From: JAVBKP01 sp031553975 | GTDB taxonomy: Bacteria > Bacillota > Clostridia > Peptostreptococcales > Anaerovoracaceae | Length of the DNA: 10,148 nt | Assembly: GCA_031553975.1 (NCBI GenBank) | Contig: JAVBKP010000093.1 | Location: forward strand, 1 to 10,148 | Reading direction: 5' to 3' | Part shown: piece after piece, positions 1 through 8,475 of the stretch | How the letters are laid out: the number at the start of each line of letters is the position of its first letter | Numbering within the stretch: position 1 is the stretch's first letter | Program-made: the position numbers and the translations under genes | The notes under the pieces: model-generated | The model's input: only the letters and a program-made list of their open reading frames with translations | What the model was told of the DNA's origin: nothing | Database searches by the model: none

Positions 1-2367
1 GTAGACACGGAAGAAGCCACTGATGTTCAGTATTATAAAGCCACCAGTATGGTAGTAAAAGACATTCTCTCTGAAATGAGAATGCATAGCAAAGAGCTTA
101 GGAATGAAAACAAAGATAAACAAGTGTTCTACTTGTCTATGGAGTTCTTGCCAGGACAATCACTTAGAAACAACTTATTTAACCTACGCTATGAAGACAA
201 GTTCAAAGAAGCATTGAAATTTTTTGATGTAGATCTTGAGACACTGTATGCTATTGACCCTGATGCAGGGCTAGGCAATGGTGGACTAGGAAGGCTGGCG
301 TCTTGCTATTTAGACGGTTTGACTGCCAATAATATGCCAGGTCATGGGTTTTCCATCTATTATGAGCACGGTATTTTCAAACAAAAAATTGTCAACAACG
401 AGCAAGTAGAGTACCCCGACGATTGGACTACCTATGGGGAGACGTGGCTTGTTGAAAAAGAAGACGAAGCGGAAGAGATTCGCTTTGGTGGAACTCTACA
501 CGAAAAATGGGATGAACAGGGACGAATGGAACTGATTCACAAAGATTTTACGGCTGTAATTGCCAAGCCTTACGACATGATGATCTCTGGTTATGATGCA
601 GAGATTGTTAACTCATTGAGATTGTGGAGGGCTAGCTCAAAAGACAGCATTGACATGACATTCTTCTCCTCTGGAGAATACCTAAAAGCCATGGAAAAAA
701 AGGCAATGGCAGAGGTTATCTCTAAGATTTTGTACCCAGAAGACAAGCATACAGAAGGAAAACTGCTGAGGATGAAACAGCAATATTTCTTTGTGTCAGC
801 CTCTATCAAGAATATCATTAGAAGGCATTTGAGAAGATATGGTACATTAGAGAATTTTGCAGAGAAAAACGTAATTCACTTAAACGATACACACCCAGTA
901 CTTGCCATTCCAGAGTTAATCAGACAGTTCATAGACGAGCAGAAGATGACATGGAATGACGCGTGGAATATTACTCGAAAATGTACAGCATACACCAATC
1001 ACACAGTATTAGAAGAAGCGTTAGAAAGATGGCCAGAGGAGATGCTGTCTAGCTTGCTTCCCCGGATTCACTCTATTCTTCGTGAGATTAACAAGCGTGT
1101 CAGTGCATCACTGCGAGAAAAAATCGGTGATGATGAACGTGCTATTGCCAAAATGGCCGTTATTTATAATGGAGAAATTCGCATGGCTAACTTAGCCATC
1201 GCAGTAGGGTACTCTGTCAATGGAGTAGCCGCTATTCATAGCCAAATCCTAAAAGACACAACATTTAGTGATTTTTATAGAGCCATGCCAGAAAAGTTTA
1301 CCAATGTAACAAATGGGATTGCCTATAGAAGGTGGCTTTGCCAAGCCAATCCAGACCTGACAGCACTCATTAGTGAGCTGATTGGAGATGGATTTAAAAA
1401 CAATGCTGACAAACTAGAAGATTTATTGAAATTTAAAGGTGATGCAAACGTATTAAAGCGTATGGATGCCATTAAAAGAGAGAATAAAATCAGACTTGCC
1501 AATTATGTCAATGACCACAATGGAATCGTCCTAGATCCAGATTCCATATTTGATGTGCAGGTTAAACGTCTCCACGAATACAAACGTCAAATGCTAAATA
1601 TTTTCCATATTATTCACTTATACAATGTGATTAAGGAAAATCCAAACGCAGACATAACACCGAGAACGTTTATATTTGGCGCCAAAGCCGCTGCTGGGTA
1701 TCATTTAGCCAAAGAGACCATAAAGTTGGCCAATGTGTTGGCACAGCAGATTAACAATGATCCAGTGGTTAGAGATAGAATTAAAATTGTGTTCTTAGAG
1801 AACTACTCTGTGTCGTTATCAGAGATTATCATGCCAGCTTCAGATGTATCAGAGCAGATTTCTTTAGCGGGGAAAGAAGCTTCTGGCACAGGTAATATGA
1901 AGTTTATGATCAATGGAGCCATTACAATTGGTACATTAGATGGTGCCAATGTAGAAATACACCAAGCAGTAGGTGATGAGAACATGTATCTGTTTGGCAT
2001 GAGATTAGAAGATGTTAACAACCTAATCGCCTCTAGGAGATTCAACCCAGAAGAGTATAAAAGAAATGACAGAAACATTTTCAAAGTAATTGAAACTTTA
2101 GAAAATGGCATTGGTGGCAATGCCTTTGACGATATTGTTAAATCAATCATGCATGGATTTAATGGCGCACCAGCAGATCCATACTATATTTTAGCAGACT
2201 TTAATGAATATAGAAAAGCCCAAGAGCGAGTGAGTGCAGATTGGCATGATCGAAAAAAATGGAATGAAATGTCACTGGTGAACATAGCCAAGTCAGGTAT
2301 ATTCTCAGCAGATAGAAGTATTAGAGAATACGCACAAAACATTTGGCATATAAAACCAATGATATAA
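1..2367 (+). CDS. glgP: glycogen (alpha-glucan) phosphorylase, 5' end outside window
   Basis: GT35 glycogen phosphorylase, a cytoplasmic PLP enzyme that removes glucose-1-phosphate from the non-reducing ends of glycogen or maltodextrin. The frame is open from base 1, and the residues before the first ATG (base 49) continue the family's N-terminal helix. The true start is therefore upstream, probably about 20-30 residues missing by comparison with the family; 788 codons are visible. Family blocks seen, numbered from base 1, are DAGLGNGGLGRLASCYLD near residue 86, HLNDTHPVLAIPEL near 290, VKRLHEYKRQMLNI near 522 and EASGTGNMKF with the PLP lysine at about residue 634 (bases 1900-1902). All active-site blocks are intact. 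Downstream are two hairpins and then a GH13 glucanase that would produce or trim the dextrins this enzyme uses. Family assignment is very secure; the preferred substrate (glycogen or maltodextrin) cannot be told from sequence. Confidence 0.96.
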   Translation, partial: VDTEEATDVQYYKATSMVVKDILSEMRMHSKELRNENKDKQVFYLSMEFLPGQSLRNNLFNLRYEDKFKEALKFFDVDLETLYAIDPDAGLGNGGLGRLASCYLDGLTANNMPGHGFSIYYEHGIFKQKIVNNEQVEYPDDWTTYGETWLVEKEDEAEEIRFGGTLHEKWDEQGRMELIHKDFTAVIAKPYDMMISGYDAEIVNSLRLWRASSKDSIDMTFFSSGEYLKAMEKKAMAEVISKILYPEDKHTEGKLLRMKQQYFFVSASIKNIIRRHLRRYGTLENFAEKNVIHLNDTHPVLAIPELIRQFIDEQKMTWNDAWNITRKCTAYTNHTVLEEALERWPEEMLSSLLPRIHSILREINKRVSASLREKIGDDERAIAKMAVIYNGEIRMANLAIAVGYSVNGVAAIHSQILKDTTFSDFYRAMPEKFTNVTNGIAYRRWLCQANPDLTALISELIGDGFKNNADKLEDLLKFKGDANVLKRMDAIKRENKIRLANYVNDHNGIVLDPDSIFDVQVKRLHEYKRQMLNIFHIIHLYNVIKENPNADITPRTFIFGAKAAAGYHLAKETIKLANVLAQQINNDPVVRDRIKIVFLENYSVSLSEIIMPASDVSEQISLAGKEASGTGNMKFMINGAITIGTLDGANVEIHQAVGDENMYLFGMRLEDVNNLIASRRFNPEEYKRNDRNIFKVIETLENGIGGNAFDDIVKSIMHGFNGAPADPYYILADFNEYRKAQERVSADWHDRKKWNEMSLVNIAKSGIFSADRSIREYAQNIWHIKPMI

Positions 2368-2371
2368 TTTA

Positions 2372-2394
2372 CCCCACTAGGAAACCTAGCGGGG
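2372..2394 (+). terminator. stem-loop just after glgP, no U-tract
   Basis: A 10-base arm CCCCACTAGG and its partner CCTAGCGGGG are separated by AAA. Nine of ten pairs match, with one A/C mismatch. It starts five bases after the glgP stop. No T-run follows, so it may act as a 3'-end stabiliser or processing signal rather than as a true intrinsic terminator. Confidence 0.5.
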
Positions 2395-2410
2395 ACCCCA
2401 AAAGTAGGCC

Positions 2411-2444
2411 AAAAAAATCTTGGGCAGAGCCCCAGCTTATTTTT
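2411..2444 (+). terminator. possible intrinsic terminator or attenuator between glgP and the GH13 gene
   Basis: A run of seven A precedes a short GC stem: CT-x-GGGC (2419-2425), loop AGA, and GCCC-x-AG (2429-2435), with one T/C mismatch. The T-rich tract CTTATTTTT follows. A-tract, stem and T-tract together resemble an intrinsic terminator. The stem is short, so partial read-through into the GH13 gene is plausible, and no convincing promoter is seen after it. Confidence 0.5.
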
Positions 2445-2465
2445 GACAGAAATAGAGGTTAAAGA

Positions 2466-4406
2466 ATGATATTTTACGATTCAAAAAATGAATTTTATAA
2501 AGAACCATTTGGCGCCGTAGCGGAACGTACGAAAGTACGATTCCGCTTTTGTGCACCTAGGAATCTTGCGGCTAAGGAGGCACTACTGATCATAGATCAG
2601 GACGGCGCATTAGAACAGAGTCTCAAAGCCCAAAAGTATTTGACCATAGGCGATGTTGACGTATTTGAATGCGAGTACCAACCTGAGGCGCCAGGTATAT
2701 ACTTTTATAGATTTTGCGTGATTTCCAGCTGGGACGAATGGTTTTTCTTAGTACCGGGAGATGAAGGCGGTAGGCTTTCAAATACCAAAGAAGGTCAGTA
2801 CCAGTTAAGCGTATATGCAGCTGATTATAAAGTGCCCCACTGGATAAAGGGCGGTTTGATGTATCAGATTTTCCCAGAAAGATTTAACCGAAGCAAAAAT
2901 TATGATGTGAATAAGGTCATCGCCAAGGACCCTAGGGCAAAGCTAGCCATGGACAAAGAATACATACTGAGGGAGGACTGGGGCGGAACACCTGTATACA
3001 AGCCAAATGAATTAGGCATTATCACCAACAACGACTTTTTTGGGGGTAATCTCCAAGGAATCATCGAAAGACTTCCATATTTGGAAAACTTAGGGGTTAC
3101 AGTTATATTTTTGAATCCAATTTGTGAAGCCTTTTCAAGCCACAGATATGATACAGCAGACTACAAGAGAGTGGATCCAATGCTAGGAACAGAAGAGGAC
3201 TTTGTAGAGCTATGCAGCAAGGCCAAAAGCAGAGGAATAAAAATAATACTAGATATTTCATTTAACCATACAGGTAGCGACAGCATTTACTTCAATAAGA
3301 GAGGTAGATATCCAGAATTAGGCGCCTACCAAAGTAAAAAATCACCGTATTATAGCTGGTATGAATTCCATGATCATCCTGATGGCTATGGAAGCTGGTG
3401 GGGGATTAATACGTTGCCCCAAGTCCATGAAGGGCACCCAGATTTCATTGATTTTATCATTACAGGAAAAAATTCTGTGGTGAAACACTGGCTATCAAAA
3501 GGTGCATCTGGACTGAGACTGGATGTGGCTGATGAACTGCCACCAGTATTCTTAGATACACTGAGAGAAACAGTGAAGAGCATAGACCCAGACATTGTTA
3601 TCCTAGGAGAGGTGTGGGAAGATGCCTCTAATAAGATAGCATATGACCGCAGAACACAGTATTTTTGGGGCAAACAGTTAGACAGTGTCATGCACTATCC
3701 ACTGAAGGATGCAACCATAGAATTCCTTACCAATCAAATAGATGGAGAGCTTTTTTGTGCAAAATTAGAAACATTACGAGAAAATTACCCACGTGAAGTT
3801 TTTTATGGTACAATGAATTTGCTAGGGACTCATGATACCGCAAGAATACTTACAGTCCTTTCTCTTGGAGGAAGATTATTCCAATTTCCCCGAGATGACA
3901 AAGCCATAATGGATACGTTAATCACCAATGAAGAATTGGAAAATGGAATAGAAAAACTATTCTTAGCATTGCTGATATGGGCATTCATGCCAGGCATTCC
4001 TTGTCTGTATTATGGTGACGAGTTGGGCATGCAAGGTGCGGAAGATCCATTTAATAGAAAGTGCTTTGAAGAGCAAAAAGCAAATCAAAAGGTCAAGACA
4101 TTTTATCAGGACATGCTTTCTTTTAGAAAGTCCCTTGGAGAATTTGGAGATTGGGAATACAAACCATTTATATGTGAAGAAAACATCTTTGGATTTATAA
4201 GGGAAAAAACCGTAACACAAGGACCAAAGGACAAGAAAACAAGCATATTGGTCGTTATTAATAGAGGAGAGCATCCAGCTGAAATACATGTTCCAGTAGG
4301 AAAAGAACAGGCATTTGGTAGAATGTTTATGATAGGAAATGTCACAAAGGATGAGTTTATTATTAAGCTAGAAGGAAAAACTGGCGTCATAATAGAGATA
4401 ATGTAG
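2466..4406 (+). CDS. GH13 alpha-glucan hydrolase (neopullulanase/cyclomaltodextrinase-like)
   Basis: A 646-residue retaining alpha-glucosidase of the alpha-amylase clan, expected to cleave alpha-1,4 (and possibly alpha-1,6) bonds in maltodextrins, cyclodextrins or pullulan. With no signal peptide it should be cytoplasmic. Residues about 1-115 form a beta-rich N-terminal module like those of neopullulanases. The (beta/alpha)8 barrel begins at GLMYQIFPERF (about 130). Conserved regions are all present: DISFNH (D263, N267, H268), GLRLDVADE with nucleophile D353, GEVWED with acid/base E382, and LLGTHDTAR with transition-state stabiliser D457. The LPQVHEGHPDF stretch near 318 is typical of the neopullulanase-like branch. 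The last 80 or so residues form a beta C-domain. The start is ATG with AGAGGT six bases upstream. It lies after glgP and 15 bases before the PFOR gene, so it is probably cotranscribed with the latter. Exact specificity is unknown. Confidence 0.9.
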   Translation: MIFYDSKNEFYKEPFGAVAERTKVRFRFCAPRNLAAKEALLIIDQDGALEQSLKAQKYLTIGDVDVFECEYQPEAPGIYFYRFCVISSWDEWFFLVPGDEGGRLSNTKEGQYQLSVYAADYKVPHWIKGGLMYQIFPERFNRSKNYDVNKVIAKDPRAKLAMDKEYILREDWGGTPVYKPNELGIITNNDFFGGNLQGIIERLPYLENLGVTVIFLNPICEAFSSHRYDTADYKRVDPMLGTEEDFVELCSKAKSRGIKIILDISFNHTGSDSIYFNKRGRYPELGAYQSKKSPYYSWYEFHDHPDGYGSWWGINTLPQVHEGHPDFIDFIITGKNSVVKHWLSKGASGLRLDVADELPPVFLDTLRETVKSIDPDIVILGEVWEDASNKIAYDRRTQYFWGKQLDSVMHYPLKDATIEFLTNQIDGELFCAKLETLRENYPREVFYGTMNLLGTHDTARILTVLSLGGRLFQFPRDDKAIMDTLITNEELENGIEKLFLALLIWAFMPGIPCLYYGDELGMQGAEDPFNRKCFEEQKANQKVKTFYQDMLSFRKSLGEFGDWEYKPFICEENIFGFIREKTVTQGPKDKKTSILVVINRGEHPAEIHVPVGKEQAFGRMFMIGNVTKDEFIIKLEGKTGVIIEIM

Positions 4407-4410
4407 GAGG
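4405..4410 (+). promoter_or_regulatory. Shine-Dalgarno of the PFOR gene overlapping the GH13 stop codon
   Basis: AGGAGG begins inside the TAG stop of the GH13 gene (4404-4406) and lies 11 bases before the PFOR ATG. The strong site overlapping the stop suggests cotranscription, with possible translational coupling of a low-abundance hydrolase and a major metabolic enzyme. Confidence 0.8.
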
Positions 4411-4421
4411 AAAAAATTACC

Positions 4422-7400
4422 ATGTCAAAAAAAGTTTTTAAAACCATGGACGGAAATGCAGCGGCAGCACACGTATCTTATGCGTTTACTGAAGTAGCAG
4501 CAATTTTCCCAATCACACCATCTTCAAACATGGCCGAAAATGTAGACGAATGGGCTGCATATGGCAGAAAGAACATGTTTGGTCAAGAAGTTTCTGTTGT
4601 AGAGATGCAATCTGAGGGAGGAGCTGCAGGCGCGGTGCATGGATCACTTGCTGCTGGCGCTTTAACTACTACCTATACGGCCTCTCAAGGGTTACTTTTG
4701 ATGATTCCGAATATGTACAAAATCGCGGGAGAGCTTCTTCCAGGCGTATTCCACGTATCGGCTAGAACATTGGCAGCGCATGCACTATGTATCTTCGGAG
4801 ATCATTCAGACGTAATGTCAGCAAGACAAACTGGTTTTGCTTTCCTTGCTTCTAACTCTGTACAAGAAGCCATGGACCTTGCAGGTGTTGCACACCTAGC
4901 TACTATTAAATCAAGAGTTCCATTTGTTCATTTCTTTGACGGATTTAGAACATCTCACGAAATTCAAAAAATCGAAGTCATTGACTATGATGTATTTGAG
5001 AAACTGGTTGATAAAGAAGCACTTCAAAGATTCAGAGACCATGCACTAAGCCCAGAGCACCCAGTGACTCGTGGTACAGCGCAAAATCCTGATATCTTCT
5101 TCCAAGCGAGAGAAGCTGCCAATAGCTTTTATGATGCTGTTCCAGGTGTTGTAGAAGAGTATATGAATGCGATTTCTAAAGAAACTGGTCGCAACTACAA
5201 GCCTTTTGACTACGTTGGCGCACCAGATGCAGAAGAAATCATTGTAGCCATGGGTTCTGTTTGTGAAACAATCGAAGAGACCATCAATGCACTAAATGCA
5301 GAAGGTAGAAAACTAGGACTAGTGAAAGTTAGACTATACAGACCTTGGTCTAATCAGCACTTCTTTGCAGTATATCCTAAGACTGTTAAAAAAATCACAG
5401 TTCTTGATAGAACCAAAGAGCCAGGTGCTATTGGAGATCCTCTATTCATGGACGTTGCAGCAATGTTCTATGACAAAGAGCAAAGACCACAGCTCATTGC
5501 GGGAAGATATGGACTTGGATCAAAAGATACCATTCCTCCGCACATTGTTGCTATATATGACAACATGGCTAAAGCTGAGCCTAAGAACCACTTTACAGTG
5601 GGTATCAACGACGACCTATACGGAAGTTCACTAGAGATTACTTCTGATTTAGTATCTGAGCCAGAAGGAACAGTACGTTGCAAATTCTGGGGTCTTGGAT
5701 CTGACGGAACAGTAGGCGCTAACAAGAACGCAATCAAAATCATCGGTGACAATACTGATTTATACGCACAAGGATACTTCGCGTATGACTCTAAGAAGTC
5801 TGGTGGTGTTACAATCTCTCACTTGCGTTTTGGTAAGAACAAGATTCAATCTACTTACTTAATCAACAGTGCTGACTTTGTTGCTTGTCACAACCAAGCC
5901 TATGTATACCAATACAACCTATTAAAAGGTCTTAAAAAAGGCGGAAAATTTGTACTAAATACTGTTTGGAATGCAGACGAAGTTGATAAAAATCTGCCAG
6001 GCCAAATGAAAAGATATATTGCTAAGAACGATATCAAATTCTATACAATTGATGCTACATCAATCGCTAGAGAAATCGGTCTAGGCAACAGAATCAACAT
6101 GATTATGCAATCTGCCTTCTTCAAACTTGCAGATGTAATTCCGCAAGAAGATGCTATGAAATACAACAAAACAGCCATTGAGAAGAGTTATGGCAAAAAG
6201 GGCGCTAACATTGTAGAGATGAACTTCAAAGCCCTAGAGCGTGGCGCAGATATTCAGCAGTTCACAGTACCTGCCTCTTGGGTAGATGCTAAGGACGATG
6301 AAAAAGTTAAAAAAGACGTGCCAGCATTCATCGAAGAAGTAGTAATGCCAATGAATGCACAAGCAGGAGATGATCTTCCAGTATCTGCATTCAAAGGAAT
6401 CGAAGATGGTACATTCCCAGCAGGTACCACGCAGTACGAAAAACGCGGCGTAGCTGCATTCGTGCCAGAGTGGATCAAAGAGAACTGTATCCAATGTAAC
6501 CAATGTTCGTTGGTATGTCCACATGCTACCATCAGGCCGATCCTAGCCACTGGCGAAGAGGCAGGTAAAGTGGAAGGATTTGAGACACTTAAAGCAAATG
6601 GTAAAGGACTAGAGGACTTTGGATTCAGAATCCAAGTATCCCCACTTGACTGTATGGGTTGCGGACAGTGCGCAAGCATATGCCCAGCTAAGACAAAAGC
6701 TCTAGAATTGAAGCCTATTGCTTCTCAAATGGCAGAGCAACCAAAGTGGGATTACGCTGTTAACAAACTTCCAATCAGAGACAATATCTTATCTAAAGAT
6801 AAAATTAAGCCAAGTCAATTCGGCAAGCCATACATGGAGTTCTCAGGCGCTTGTGCTGGATGCGGAGAGACTGCATACATCAAGCTTGTGACACAACTAT
6901 ATGGTGACAGAATGATGATCGCCAATGCCACTGGATGTTCTTCTATTTGGGGAGCTTCTGCACCAGCGACACCATATACAAAAGATGCCAATGGAAGAGG
7001 CCCATCTTGGGCTAACTCACTGTTTGAGGACAATGCTGAGTTTGGTTTAGGAATGGCAAAAGGTCACAGACAAATTAGAGACAAAATCGTGCTAAGCATG
7101 AACGAGCTACTAGGAATGGACATTGATGCTAACGCTAAATCTGCCGTACAAAACTGGTTAGACAACGTGAACAATGGTGATGAGTCTAGAAATGCTTCGG
7201 AGGCAGTACTAAAAGCCCTTGAGGGTGTTAGTGGAGATGCCAAAGCAGTAGCAGCAGAGATAGTTAGCAGAAAAGACTACCTAGTGAAAAAATCATTCTG
7301 GGCACTTGGTGGAGACGGATGGGCATATGACATCGGATTCGGTGGACTTGACCACGTACTTGCATCAGGGGAGAATATCAATGTTCTAGTATTTGATACA

Positions 7401-7940
7401 GAGGTTTATTCTAACACTGGTGGACAAGCATCTAAATCAACACCAGTAGGCGCAATCGCTAAGTTTGCTGCTTCTGGAATGAAAATCAAGAAAAAAGACC
7501 TTGGAAGAATCGCCATGTCTTACGGCTATGTATATGTAGCACAAGTAGGTATGGGTGCTAACCAACAACAAGTTCTTGATGCTATTCGCGAAGCTGAAGC
7601 TTACAATGGACCATCTCTAATCATCGCCTACGCACCATGTGTAAACCACGGATTAAAGGCTGGCATGGGCATGGCTCAACAAAACATCAAAGAAGCTGTT
7701 GAGTGCGGATACTGGCACCTATATAGACACAATCCTGAGAAGGCTGTAGGTGGAGCGAACCCATTCACATTGGATTCAAAAGAGCCAGACCACAGCAAAT
7801 TCAAAGACTTCCTAAGAGGACAAGTAAGATACTCTGCCCTTGAAAAAGAGTTCTCAGACACCGCAGGAGAGCTGTTTGACACAGCACAACTACACGCAGT
7901 AGAACGTCTAAACGAATACAAAAAATTAGCCAACAACTAA
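4422..7940 (+). CDS. nifJ: pyruvate:ferredoxin (flavodoxin) oxidoreductase, single-chain
   Basis: Oxidises pyruvate with CoA to acetyl-CoA and CO2 and passes electrons to ferredoxin or flavodoxin; it is the central oxygen-sensitive step of clostridial fermentation, in the cytoplasm. All domains of the homodimeric enzyme are present in one 1172-residue chain. The N-terminal pyrimidine-binding domain carries FPITPSS (usually YPITPSS) and SARTLAAH. An inserted two-cluster ferredoxin domain has cysteines 689/692/695/699 and 744/747/750/754. The C-terminal TPP domain has CAGC (811, 814), C839 and C1073 as ligands of the proximal cluster, GDGWAYDIG (964 on) and NTGGQ (998-1002) for TPP and Mg. These match the known Desulfovibrio africanus ligand pattern closely. 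At 1172 residues it appears to lack the C-terminal extension of that enzyme (1232 residues). The ATG is preceded by AGGAGG. It shares a transcript with the GH13 gene and is followed by a strong terminator. Assignment is very secure; the usual physiological direction is oxidation. Confidence 0.98.
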   Translation: MSKKVFKTMDGNAAAAHVSYAFTEVAAIFPITPSSNMAENVDEWAAYGRKNMFGQEVSVVEMQSEGGAAGAVHGSLAAGALTTTYTASQGLLLMIPNMYKIAGELLPGVFHVSARTLAAHALCIFGDHSDVMSARQTGFAFLASNSVQEAMDLAGVAHLATIKSRVPFVHFFDGFRTSHEIQKIEVIDYDVFEKLVDKEALQRFRDHALSPEHPVTRGTAQNPDIFFQAREAANSFYDAVPGVVEEYMNAISKETGRNYKPFDYVGAPDAEEIIVAMGSVCETIEETINALNAEGRKLGLVKVRLYRPWSNQHFFAVYPKTVKKITVLDRTKEPGAIGDPLFMDVAAMFYDKEQRPQLIAGRYGLGSKDTIPPHIVAIYDNMAKAEPKNHFTVGINDDLYGSSLEITSDLVSEPEGTVRCKFWGLGSDGTVGANKNAIKIIGDNTDLYAQGYFAYDSKKSGGVTISHLRFGKNKIQSTYLINSADFVACHNQAYVYQYNLLKGLKKGGKFVLNTVWNADEVDKNLPGQMKRYIAKNDIKFYTIDATSIAREIGLGNRINMIMQSAFFKLADVIPQEDAMKYNKTAIEKSYGKKGANIVEMNFKALERGADIQQFTVPASWVDAKDDEKVKKDVPAFIEEVVMPMNAQAGDDLPVSAFKGIEDGTFPAGTTQYEKRGVAAFVPEWIKENCIQCNQCSLVCPHATIRPILATGEEAGKVEGFETLKANGKGLEDFGFRIQVSPLDCMGCGQCASICPAKTKALELKPIASQMAEQPKWDYAVNKLPIRDNILSKDKIKPSQFGKPYMEFSGACAGCGETAYIKLVTQLYGDRMMIANATGCSSIWGASAPATPYTKDANGRGPSWANSLFEDNAEFGLGMAKGHRQIRDKIVLSMNELLGMDIDANAKSAVQNWLDNVNNGDESRNASEAVLKALEGVSGDAKAVAAEIVSRKDYLVKKSFWALGGDGWAYDIGFGGLDHVLASGENINVLVFDTEVYSNTGGQASKSTPVGAIAKFAASGMKIKKKDLGRIAMSYGYVYVAQVGMGANQQQVLDAIREAEAYNGPSLIIAYAPCVNHGLKAGMGMAQQNIKEAVECGYWHLYRHNPEKAVGGANPFTLDSKEPDHSKFKDFLRGQVRYSALEKEFSDTAGELFDTAQLHAVERLNEYKKLANN

Positions 7941-7951
7941 TAAAGTCACCC

Positions 7952-7993
7952 AAAACCCTGCATAGCTCTATGCAGGGTTTTGATTTGCTTTCA
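7952..7993 (+). terminator. strong intrinsic terminator of the PFOR transcript
   Basis: A perfect 13-bp stem, AAAACCCTGCATA and TATGCAGGGTTTT (7952-7981), with a four-base GCTC loop, starts 11 bases after the PFOR stop. T-rich sequence (GATTTGCTTTC) follows, and the T-run at the foot of the stem adds to it. The flanking A and T runs could also let it work on the other strand. Confidence 0.92.
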
Positions 7994-8019
7994 ATTGGGG
8001 TGAAGCCGTCCCCGATGCA

Positions 8020-8046
8020 CACTTTGCATAGCACCTTCATACACTA
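8020..8046 (+). promoter_or_regulatory. weak candidate promoter for the small membrane-protein pair (sporulation-type -10?)
   Basis: CATACACTA (8038-8046) fits the -10 pattern of mother-cell sigma factors (sigma-K CATAnnnTA; sigma-E CATACAnT). An AC dinucleotide 16 bases upstream (8020-8021) would suit the loose sigma-K -35. No good sigma-A pair is seen: TTGCAT at 8024 and TAATAT at 8051 are 21 bases apart. The motif is short and chance occurrence is quite possible. Confidence 0.25.
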
Positions 8047-8077
8047 TTAGTAATATGAATAGGACAGGTGCGTGATT

Positions 8078-8266
8078 ATGAAAAAAAGAGGAAAACTCAC
8101 CTACAAATTTAAAAAAAATAATAAGATGATCAAGAAACTTCTAGGGCTGGCAATAGCAGTAGCGGGGGCCGTCCTTATTATACATACGATTCCTGTAATT
8201 GCTTGGTATGGCATATTAGGTGTGTTAATTGTAGTTATGATTGTTTATCTTATCTTTGGAAAGTGA
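8078..8266 (+). CDS. small basic-headed two-helix membrane protein, unknown function
   Basis: A 62-residue protein I do not recognise. About 20 Lys/Arg-rich residues at the N-terminus (KKRGKLTYKFKKNNK) would stay in the cytoplasm. They are followed by two hydrophobic segments, roughly residues 21-36 and 41-60, joined by a short turn with His-Thr-Ile-Pro, so a helical hairpin is likely. The ATG at 8078 has AGGTG seven bases upstream (8066-8070). An in-frame GTG at 8072, with AGGA seven bases upstream, would add two residues and cannot be excluded. The stop overlaps the Shine-Dalgarno of the next gene, so the two are probably coupled. The hydrophobic part of the neighbour shows the same spacing of Gly, Pro and Trp, which suggests related proteins. 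Confidence 0.7.
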   Translation: MKKRGKLTYKFKKNNKMIKKLLGLAIAVAGAVLIIHTIPVIAWYGILGVLIVVMIVYLIFGK

Positions 8267-8276
8267 GAGGCTTACA

Positions 8277-8459
8277 ATGGGAAATCCGTGGTGGAAACGA
8301 AAAAAATGCAAAAAGAAAAAAGGCGAGTTGGAGTTAATAGGACTAATTCTATTTATGATTGGGTTTGTTACCGTCTGTGTATTCCTATTGCCCGCCAAAA
8401 TGTGGTTGATCATAGTAGGATTCATGCTAATAGCCCTTGGATTTAAGTTGTTTATATAG
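8277..8459 (+). CDS. small lysine-rich membrane protein, unknown function
   Basis: A 60-residue protein with no function I can name. It begins MGNPWWKRKKCKKKKGE, a tryptophan pair and a dense basic cluster, followed by two hydrophobic segments (about 20-38 and 43-60) separated by LPAKMW. The last residues are hydrophobic to the very end. GAGAGG (8265-8270), six bases before the ATG, overlaps the upstream stop codon and fixes the start; the same frame is open further upstream from TTG 8241, but that start has no support. Aligned with the preceding protein it shares an L-[LI]-G-L-x5-G-x-V-x(6,7)-P-x3-W pattern, so the pair may be diverged tandem duplicates. A long terminator-like palindrome begins 20 bases after the stop. 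Confidence 0.7.
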   Translation: MGNPWWKRKKCKKKKGELELIGLILFMIGFVTVCVFLLPAKMWLIIVGFMLIALGFKLFI

Positions 8460-8475
8460 ATGTTAAAATAGCGAC

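Noticed and set aside
2443..2472. TTGACA upstream of the GH13 gene as a sigma-A promoter
   Set aside because: The -10 position at the right spacing falls on or after the start codon and matches poorly; no leader could result.
6234..6679. Open - strand frames of 96-141 residues opposite the PFOR gene
   Set aside because: They lie wholly antisense to a strongly conserved coding region and are cysteine/serine-rich without domain character, so they are codon-bias shadows. The same holds for antisense frames opposite glgP, the GH13 gene and the SLH gene.
8241..8459. 72-residue version of the second small membrane protein from TTG 8241
   Set aside because: It overlaps the preceding gene and has no ribosome binding site, whereas ATG 8277 has GAGAGG six bases upstream.
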